Source: Pseudovibrio sp. Alg231-02
GTDB taxonomy: Bacteria; Pseudomonadota; Alphaproteobacteria; Rhizobiales; Stappiaceae
DNA: 64,000 nucleotides
NCBI RefSeq assembly: GCF_900143565.1
Contig: NZ_FREX01000004.1
Coordinates: forward strand, 124,001-188,000
Direction: 5' to 3'
Position numbers and translations under genes: made by a program. Numbering within the stretch: the stretch's first letter is position 1; each line of letters begins with the position of its first letter. The notes under the pieces are model-generated. The model was not told the origin of the DNA. It saw nothing but the letters and a program-made list of their open reading frames with translations, and did no database searches. Positions 58,345 through 64,000 of the stretch are shown here, piece by piece.

Positions 58345-59930
58345 TCTGGTGGCAAAACTTCCGTTTTGTTCTGCGAATCCAGGAAATGATCGAAGCTGTG
58401 GTTACTCGCCTGCGTTTCAACCTGCTCATAAGCGGCGCGGGACTGAGACACCATTGCGTCCTGGAACTTCAGACGCTCACCAGACAGCGGCATCGCTTTC
58501 AGGTGATCAGACTGGTTCTTGGAAAGATCAGCGATGAAGCCGGTGTAAGAGCCCTTCTGCTTCACGCCTTTCAGAATTTGTGCGGATGGTGTGAGCTCCG
58601 GATTGTCCAGCTTGGCCGCTTGCGCGTTCACAGCGTCTGTATGGCCTGTACCGCCGTACACTTCATCCATGATCTGAGCTGTCAGACGCATGTCATCAAG
58701 CACCTGATGGCCTGCTTCACGCAGTTCCATACCACCATCGCCATAGGCTGGTAGCATCAGGTTTGGCAGACGACCCTGCCAGGCAACCATGCGCTGCTGA
58801 TCGTTGAGCGCTTGCTGCTCTCCAGAGGAGATACATGGAGACGGAGCAAGGGTCATATGGGTCAGGAAGGCATTGAGGAAGTGAGCCTGCTGCTCACAAA
58901 TCCCGATCGGGTTGAGCGGATTGATGTCGAGAGAGCGCAGTTCGATGTATTCAACACCACGGCGACACAGCGCAGCAATCGGGCGCTCGCCTTCCTTGGT
59001 GTTTCGCTTAGGGCGTGCAGAGCCGTACAGCTCGTTTTCAAGCTGCAGCTGGTGCGTGTTGATCTGCTTGTAATCGCCTTCTTCCGCCACACCAATTTGC
59101 TCGTACTGGCGCACAGACGTTGCAAGAGCGCCGCGCAGGCCTTCAATGTAATCGCAAAGAGAGTTGTAGTGAATGTCCAGCTCACTCTGCACGACGCTGG
59201 TGTACCCCAGATCGCTCATGCGCAGAGACGTTGCATATTCGCCGAAATAAGTGTCATCACCCAGCATGGACAGGGTCGGGTGCGGGGAGGCCAGATAGCT
59301 TTTGTCGACGGCAGGAGAAGCCCCAAACAGGTAAAGCACCAGCCAGCCATGACGCTGCAGGTTACGGATCAGGCCGAGATACCCTGCACTGCGGAAGTCC
59401 TGAAGGCTTCCGCCGGAGGTACACTGCTCATGAAACTCGTGCCAAAGGCCATCGGAGATGGAGAAGTTGTAGTGGATTCCGGAGATTGTCTGCATACGCT
59501 TGCCATAGCGATGCGCCAGTCCCTTGCGGTACAGCGTTTTGATCTGCGCCGCATTCGAGTTTCCATACTCCGCGATGCGGATCGTCTCATCGCCGGCGAT
59601 TTCCGGCGGCATGGACGCATTCCACAAATACTCGCCATCATCCGTCTTACGCGCTGCAAAAGCCTGCAGTTCTTTCAGAAAATCCAGGCTCTCTGCAACA
59701 GAATGCACAGCAGGTGTGATGAACTCCACCTGAGCCTCAGAAAAGTCTGTCGTGATAAATTTGTGCGTTAGCGTTTTACCCAGAGATTCCGGGTGATCAC
59801 GCAATGACATAAAGCCATCTCTGCCAACACGCAGAGCTTCCTTTTCGATCCCCACGCGGAGTTCAGCAAGACCTTTTCGTACTGTGCTATTTTCCAACAG
59901 CTTCAGCGTGGCTTCACCTAATTTTGTCAT
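58326..59930 (-). CDS. gshA: glutamate-cysteine ligase (gamma-proteobacterial type)
   Basis: A 534-residue enzyme that joins Glu and Cys in the first step of glutathione synthesis, using ATP. It matches the E. coli-type enzyme (518 residues): GIEKEALRVGRDG, TDFSEAQVEFITP, ISGIHYNFS, RGVEYIELRSLDINPL. Most alphaproteobacteria use the longer plant-like GshA, so this type suggests acquisition. Start ATG 59930 (GGAACGAG upstream). Its GSH product could feed the persulfide and GFA chemistry encoded elsewhere here. Being on a repABC replicon it is an essential-type gene off the main chromosome. Confidence 0.9.
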   Translation of the reverse strand: MTKLGEATLKLLENSTVRKGLAELRVGIEKEALRVGRDGFMSLRDHPESLGKTLTHKFITTDFSEAQVEFITPAVHSVAESLDFLKELQAFAARKTDDGEYLWNASMPPEIAGDETIRIAEYGNSNAAQIKTLYRKGLAHRYGKRMQTISGIHYNFSISDGLWHEFHEQCTSGGSLQDFRSAGYLGLIRNLQRHGWLVLYLFGASPAVDKSYLASPHPTLSMLGDDTYFGEYATSLRMSDLGYTSVVQSELDIHYNSLCDYIEGLRGALATSVRQYEQIGVAEEGDYKQINTHQLQLENELYGSARPKRNTKEGERPIAALCRRGVEYIELRSLDINPLNPIGICEQQAHFLNAFLTHMTLAPSPCISSGEQQALNDQQRMVAWQGRLPNLMLPAYGDGGMELREAGHQVLDDMRLTAQIMDEVYGGTGHTDAVNAQAAKLDNPELTPSAQILKGVKQKGSYTGFIADLSKNQSDHLKAMPLSGERLKFQDAMVSQSRAAYEQVETQASNHSFDHFLDSQNKTEVLPPECLDGQ

Positions 59931-60761
59931 TCTCGTTCCGTTAATCTGCGCAAAACGGCTATATGGGCTCAAAGTATCCTTGTGCACCTTTCGGTTCACT
60001 CTCTCATAGATACTTCCTAATTTCGTGGATGCAAGAGTACAAAACCTGTCGAATTTTCCTTAGTGTTTTATGCGCAACTTCCATCATTAATGCGTGAACC
60101 AAGTTCAATTCGAGAATAAAATTAAACTGAGAAAATGAAGAAATTACCCGTCTGACTATCAACATGCCAACAAGATGTATTCCTTAACCCGCTTCAATAA
60201 TCAAAAAAAATATACTTCGGCAAAGCGCCACCTATCCACGACCTAAACTACTGATTTCACCATGTAAGCTCCAGATTATCTTCACCCGCAAAGACAGAGG
60301 ACAGGAAACAGCACACTTGCATGCACCGAAATACAATCCTCTGGTTCATAAAAAAACCGAGCATTCCTAATCCGCCTTACAAAGTTCGTGTGCATTTTGA
60401 ACACTCTATCTGATATTTCGAACGCCGTGCATCATGCTGCACAGCCAGAAACTTCCATTCAAACCTTACTCGGCATCTAAACTTCGCAGGCTTTAAGCTG
60501 AAGCTTTCTCAGGAAAGTCACAGTTGCTCATCCCGCATAAAACAGTCTGGTCCTTGCGAGTATTATCGAGAGTTACGGCGGGTCTGCTTGCAAAATCTTC
60601 AGTGGATCCAGAGTTGGATAACTCCTTGTCTTTCGGAGAGGGCCCCACCACTCCTCACCATTTTTGAGGCTATCAGCAAAACAACCTCAGCAATTCTTAT
60701 GGGTGTCATCCTTTTCATGCGCCCGTTACCTTTTGCAGATCGTCCTGAAGAGGCCCACGAC
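59931..60761. other. 831-bp intergenic stretch
   Basis: Nothing definite. The upstream part must hold the gshA promoter (minus strand). Open frames near 60588 run into the lipoprotein gene but have no ribosome site or similarity before the TTG at 60762. Confidence 0.55.
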
Positions 60762-61193
60762 TTGCAAATCAAGCTCCCTTTAAGCACTCTCGCAATCACT
60801 CTTCCCCTATTGGCAGGGTGCGTTTCTGATGAAGAACGCCTGCCGCAGGCCTATTCGCCCTCCATCGAGATTCCACCGGGGGCAACGCTGATTACGGTCA
60901 ACACCACGCCTGATGGTGCCTTCTGTTTTCTGGAAGGGTATCGCTCATCCATCTTTGTAAAGCACACGCCGGGTCCAATGGTTGTGCCCGCCGGATTTGA
61001 GAGCAGAAACCTCATTTGCGAGTTGAAAGGCTACAAAACCACACAAGGCGCCGTACTTCCCGGCCCGCCACCGCCAGATGGTGACAAGATCATCATCCAG
61101 CGCGTCTTCATTCCGGTTGGTGTGAATGTCCCCAACTCCAGCCCTGCAGGCGCTGTTGTGCCAGATGGCTTTGTTGGCACCTACCGCCGCTAA
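60762..61193 (+). CDS. lipoprotein with PEGA-like domain
   Basis: A 143-residue lipoprotein: signal QIKLPLSTLAITLPLLAGC with the lipobox LAGC. The mature part has TLITVNTTPDGAFCFLEG, then VVPAGFESRNLICELKGYKT, the layout of a PEGA domain, which binds surface structures. TTG 60762 is chosen because GAAGAGG lies eight bases upstream and the signal peptide then begins at once; the longer frame has no support. The convergent LysR stop overlaps its end by four bases. Confidence 0.7.
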   Translation: MQIKLPLSTLAITLPLLAGCVSDEERLPQAYSPSIEIPPGATLITVNTTPDGAFCFLEGYRSSIFVKHTPGPMVVPAGFESRNLICELKGYKTTQGAVLPGPPPPDGDKIIIQRVFIPVGVNVPNSSPAGAVVPDGFVGTYRR

Positions 61194-62089
61194 CCCAACA
61201 CCGCTTCATAGCGGGTTTTGAAGTTGGCTGTGAGGTAATTCATCAATTCCCGCACCCGGTGCAGTTGGTGCCGTGTTGGCGGGCTCACCAGCCAAAGCGG
61301 TGTTGTCTGCTTCCAGCCGGACAGCATTTCCGTCAACTCGCCGCGTTTGATGAGTGCATCAGTGTAAACATCCGCAAGGCGCGCAACACCCAAGCCCGCA
61401 GCTGCTGCCTGGCACATGACGCGGCCATTGGAGATCTGGAATCCTTTTTCCGCCTGCACCACAATGCGCTCTTGTCCGCGCGTGAAAATCCATTCCTGCA
61501 CACTGCCGGAAATGAAAGGAAGACCTTTGAGATCAGAAGGGTGGCGGATTTTGGAATGAGCTGACACAAAGGACGGGGACGCCACATAGCGGGTTGTGAT
61601 GGTGTGCAGCTTGCGGGCAATCAGGGTGCTGTCTTCTAAATCTCCCATCCGCAACACAAGATCGTAGTCGGTCTCCAGCAAGTCTTCTCGAATGCTGGAA
61701 AAATCCAGTTTCACCTCAATCCCCGGATTGGCGTGCTGATACTCAATCACCAGCGGTGCAATCAGCTCCTCTCCAATCAAACCGCCCACAGCGTTCATAC
61801 GAATAGGGCCCGTCAGGCTGTCCGTCGCTTGCGATGCCAAATCAGATGCATCTTCAATCTGCTTCACGCCGGTGCGGCACATTTCGTAGTAACGTTCACC
61901 AATCTCGGTCAGGCGCAGTTTGCGGGTGGTCCTAAACAACAGCTGCACATCCAGCTGCTCCTCCAGCTGACTCACCTGTTGGCTTAAACTTGCTTTTGAA
62001 AGACCCGTTTCATCAGAGGCTAAGGTAAAACTGCCATGTTCTGCCACAGCCAGAAACGAGCGAAGGCCATTCCAGTAGATATTGTTCAT
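61190..62089 (-). CDS. LysR family transcriptional regulator
   Basis: A 299-residue LysR protein: N-terminal helix-turn-helix (FLAVAEHGSFTLASDETGLSKASLSQQVSQLEEQL) and a substrate-binding domain of the CrgA-like type. It is divergent from the SDR gene at 62211, the usual arrangement of a LysR protein and its target; the 121-bp gap between start codons would hold the shared site. Confidence 0.86.
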   Translation of the reverse strand: MNNIYWNGLRSFLAVAEHGSFTLASDETGLSKASLSQQVSQLEEQLDVQLLFRTTRKLRLTEIGERYYEMCRTGVKQIEDASDLASQATDSLTGPIRMNAVGGLIGEELIAPLVIEYQHANPGIEVKLDFSSIREDLLETDYDLVLRMGDLEDSTLIARKLHTITTRYVASPSFVSAHSKIRHPSDLKGLPFISGSVQEWIFTRGQERIVVQAEKGFQISNGRVMCQAAAAGLGVARLADVYTDALIKRGELTEMLSGWKQTTPLWLVSPPTRHQLHRVRELMNYLTANFKTRYEAVLG

Positions 62090-62210
62090 CTCAGCCTAAC
62101 AATCAATTCGGATTACCCATATTTATCAGCGTGATCATTTTTGTACAATCGCCTCAACACAACGCAAGTTCATCTTGCTCAAGAAAAAGCTAACTAGGCA
62201 GGAAAACAAA

Positions 62211-62933
62211 ATGACAAAGCCACTTATCATTATCACTGGCGCAAGTTCCGGCATTGGTGCAGCGATTGCGAAGTCTTTCAGCGCGGCTGGCCACCCACTT
62301 CTTCTGCTGGCTCGCCGGGTTGAGCAGATGGAAGCTCTGGGCCTTCCAAACACACTGTGCCGCGGCGTTGACGTCACCAGCCGTGAGCAGCTGATTGCAG
62401 CTGTAAAGGAAGCGGAAGAGAAATTCGGCCCTGCAGACGCACTCGTCAACAACGCTGGCTGCATGCTGCTGGGTGATCTGTCCGTTCAAGATCCAACTGA
62501 ATGGGACCGTATGATCGACCTGAATGTGAAGGGTGTTCTCAATGGCATCCACGCAGTTCTGCCAGGCATGAAAGCGCGCAAGGGCGGCTCCATCATCAAC
62601 GTCAGCTCCATTGCAGGCCGCAAAACATTCCCGGCACACGCAGCTTACTGCGGCACCAAGTTTGCCGTTCACGCCATCAGCGAAAACCTGCGTGAAGAAG
62701 TGGCAGCAGACAACGTGCGCGTCATGACCATTGCTCCGGGTGCAGTACAAACTGAATTGCTGTCCCACACCACCTCTCAGGATATCATTGATGGTTACGA
62801 GCAGTGGAAGAAAGAAATGGGCGGCGTGCTTGACCCACAAAACGTGGCAGACACTGTGCTGTTCGTTTACCAGCAGCCACAGAACGTCAACATCCGCGAA
62901 GTTCTGCTTGCAGCAACAGGTCAGCCTGCATAA
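62211..62933 (+). CDS. SDR family oxidoreductase
   Basis: A 240-residue short-chain dehydrogenase of the YdfG-like type: TGASSGIGAAIAKSF, NNAG, VSSIAGRKTFPAHAAYCGTKFAV with Ser, Tyr and Lys. The PQNVADTVLFVYQQPQNVNI end is typical of serine/3-hydroxy acid dehydrogenases. GGCAGG precedes ATG 62211. It is probably controlled by the divergent LysR protein. A terminator follows. Confidence 0.87.
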   Translation: MTKPLIIITGASSGIGAAIAKSFSAAGHPLLLLARRVEQMEALGLPNTLCRGVDVTSREQLIAAVKEAEEKFGPADALVNNAGCMLLGDLSVQDPTEWDRMIDLNVKGVLNGIHAVLPGMKARKGGSIINVSSIAGRKTFPAHAAYCGTKFAVHAISENLREEVAADNVRVMTIAPGAVQTELLSHTTSQDIIDGYEQWKKEMGGVLDPQNVADTVLFVYQQPQNVNIREVLLAATGQPA

Positions 62934-62955
62934 CGCAGAGCAACCACGATTTTAT

Positions 62956-62987
62956 AAAAGCCGGCTCTCTCCCTGAGCCGGCTTTTT
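62956..62987 (+). terminator. terminator after the SDR gene
   Basis: AAAAGCCGGCTC/GAGCCGGCTTTT, 12 base pairs, loop of seven, then TCTA. Convergent with the hydrolase gene; it likely serves both. Confidence 0.85.
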
Positions 62988-63021
62988 CTATGGAGCGAAT
63001 TCTTATCAATCAGAACGCATT

Positions 63022-64000
63022 TTAAGAGTTCGGCACGTCGCTCAAATGACGGGCGATGGCCTGAAACAGCGCGATCGACTTCATCTTCACCATCTCCTTA
63101 TCGCGTTGATAAGAGGGGTAGGTCGAAGTCTTGGCGATCACCACATTTCGAGCCGGGTTGATGTAGAGAAACTGGCCGTGAATGCCGATTGCGGTGAAGT
63201 CACCTTGATCGGATTCCAGCGGCAGCCACCACTGGTACTTATAGCCAAGCGGTGAGGGGCTCTGCGGATTGTTGTAGCCGGGCATCAAGCGCGGCTCGTC
63301 CGGCGTGACCGATGTGTTGATCCACTCTTCCGACACGATACGCTCGCCTTTGTGGTTCAAACCACCACGCTCCAGCACCATTCCCACACGCAGCATATCA
63401 CGCAGGCGGATGTTCACCCCGCCAAAGACAACCGGTTCACCTTCCTGATCCACCATGATTTCAGCGGAGGATTCAGCGCCAATCTTGGACCAGAGCTTCT
63501 CGTTGAACCACTCTTTGTAAGGTTTGCCAGTTGCTCCACGCAGCACCCAGCCCACAACATGCGTATCAATTGAAGAGTAGCGATTGTAAGTTCCCGGCTC
63601 CAACTCACGCGGCACATCCTTGGTGAACTCATCCTGAGAACCCAGCAGGATTGCGACGACAGACTGGACGATGTCAGAATTCAGATCAGCGTAGTTCTCG
63701 TTCCAGCGGACACCCGACGACATTTCCAGCACGTCCTTCAAGCGCACACCGTCATAAGCCGTACCCTTGAGCTCCGGCACATACTTGACGACCTGATCTT
63801 CCACACTCTCGATATGCCCTTCATCCAGCGCCACCCCAACAAGGATGGAGGCCATGGATTTGGAGACAGACATCTGAATGGCATGGGTCTCAGCGGTGTT
63901 GCCGCGATCATAATACTCATGGATCAGCTTACCATTGTGCATGATGGCAAGGCCGGTTGTGTGAGAATCCAGAATGTAATCTGCTGTAGAGGCTGCCTCG
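63022..64000 (-). CDS. serine hydrolase of the beta-lactamase fold (cut by the right edge)
   Basis: The frame continues to the end of the window, so the N-terminus is missing. The seen part (326 codons with stop) has the SxxK motif in MSVSKSMAS, the RYSSIDTHVVG segment of class C-type hydrolases and YKYQWWLPL. Relatives include 6-aminohexanoate-dimer hydrolases and esterases. The upstream residues TADYILDSHTTGLAI are in frame and match the family start region, so an internal ATG at 63942 is not the true start. Confidence 0.85.
   Translation of the reverse strand, partial: EAASTADYILDSHTTGLAIMHNGKLIHEYYDRGNTAETHAIQMSVSKSMASILVGVALDEGHIESVEDQVVKYVPELKGTAYDGVRLKDVLEMSSGVRWNENYADLNSDIVQSVVAILLGSQDEFTKDVPRELEPGTYNRYSSIDTHVVGWVLRGATGKPYKEWFNEKLWSKIGAESSAEIMVDQEGEPVVFGGVNIRLRDMLRVGMVLERGGLNHKGERIVSEEWINTSVTPDEPRLMPGYNNPQSPSPLGYKYQWWLPLESDQGDFTAIGIHGQFLYINPARNVVIAKTSTYPSYQRDKEMVKMKSIALFQAIARHLSDVPNS

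Overview
The window reads as part of a secondary replicon (large plasmid or chromid) of a marine, possibly host-associated alphaproteobacterium. The firmest evidence is a complete repABC replication and partition module at 52.3-56.1 kb, with the expected ATGA overlap of repA and repB and a counter-transcribed RNA in the repB-repC gap. Gene content resembles genera such as Pseudovibrio or their relatives, but that placement is inference. No transposase, integrase, rRNA, tRNA or CRISPR array was seen.

Layout. (1) 0.3-8.4 kb: a methyltransferase, then a sulfide/persulfide module on the minus strand (DUF2892 membrane protein, ETHE1/Blh-type metallo-beta-lactamase fold enzyme, phosphatase-like/SQR fusion, SulP permease), an unusual methyltransferase-GT29 sialyltransferase-like fusion, and a Crp/Fnr regulator. 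(2) 8.5-15.4 kb: an accessory block with a tandem kinase/pseudokinase pair, a protein with a flagellin-like C-terminus, a GSU2403-type nucleotidyltransferase, and two genes driven by the same palindromic promoter with almost no 5' leader. A promoter-plus-terminator unit without an ORF follows (candidate sRNA near 15.6 kb). (3) 15.9-26.7 kb: single metabolic and regulatory genes (alpha/beta hydrolase, AraC, class IV adenylate cyclase, ClpP-fold lipoprotein, TetR, GFA), a small merR-merT-GDCCVxC metal locus, an HExxH protein of the SprA-related type, and two tandem DUF2946 genes. (4) 26.7-31.7 kb: a five-gene nickel/peptide-type ABC importer. (5) 31.7-41.5 kb: two divergent acyl-CoA catabolic operons plus a quinone-oxidoreductase/SDR pair, tied together by a shared palindromic operator. 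(6) 41.7-51.4 kb: a P3A proton-pumping ATPase, a membrane AraC regulator, thioesterase, SHOCT protein, ferric-reductase-like protein, peroxidase-like protein, an arsR-acr3 arsenite efflux locus with duplicated operators, and a Nudix hydrolase. (7) 51.4-57.7 kb: a phosphatase remnant, grpB, repCBA and a GntR regulator. (8) 57.8-64.0 kb: GNAT, gshA, a PEGA-like lipoprotein, a divergent LysR/SDR pair, and a serine hydrolase running off the right edge.

How genes work together. The acyl-CoA block pairs a separate APH-type kinase with an ACAD11-like dehydrogenase, the two halves that are fused in animal ACAD10/11, which suggests hydroxy-acyl-CoA breakdown. The sulfur block would oxidise sulfide to persulfide, oxidise persulfide further, and move sulfate or a related anion across the membrane. 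A perfect 16-bp palindrome at 49286 fits the published repABC centromere (parS) consensus and lies 3 kb from repC. Start codons were revised where a Shine-Dalgarno sequence favoured a start inside the longest open frame.
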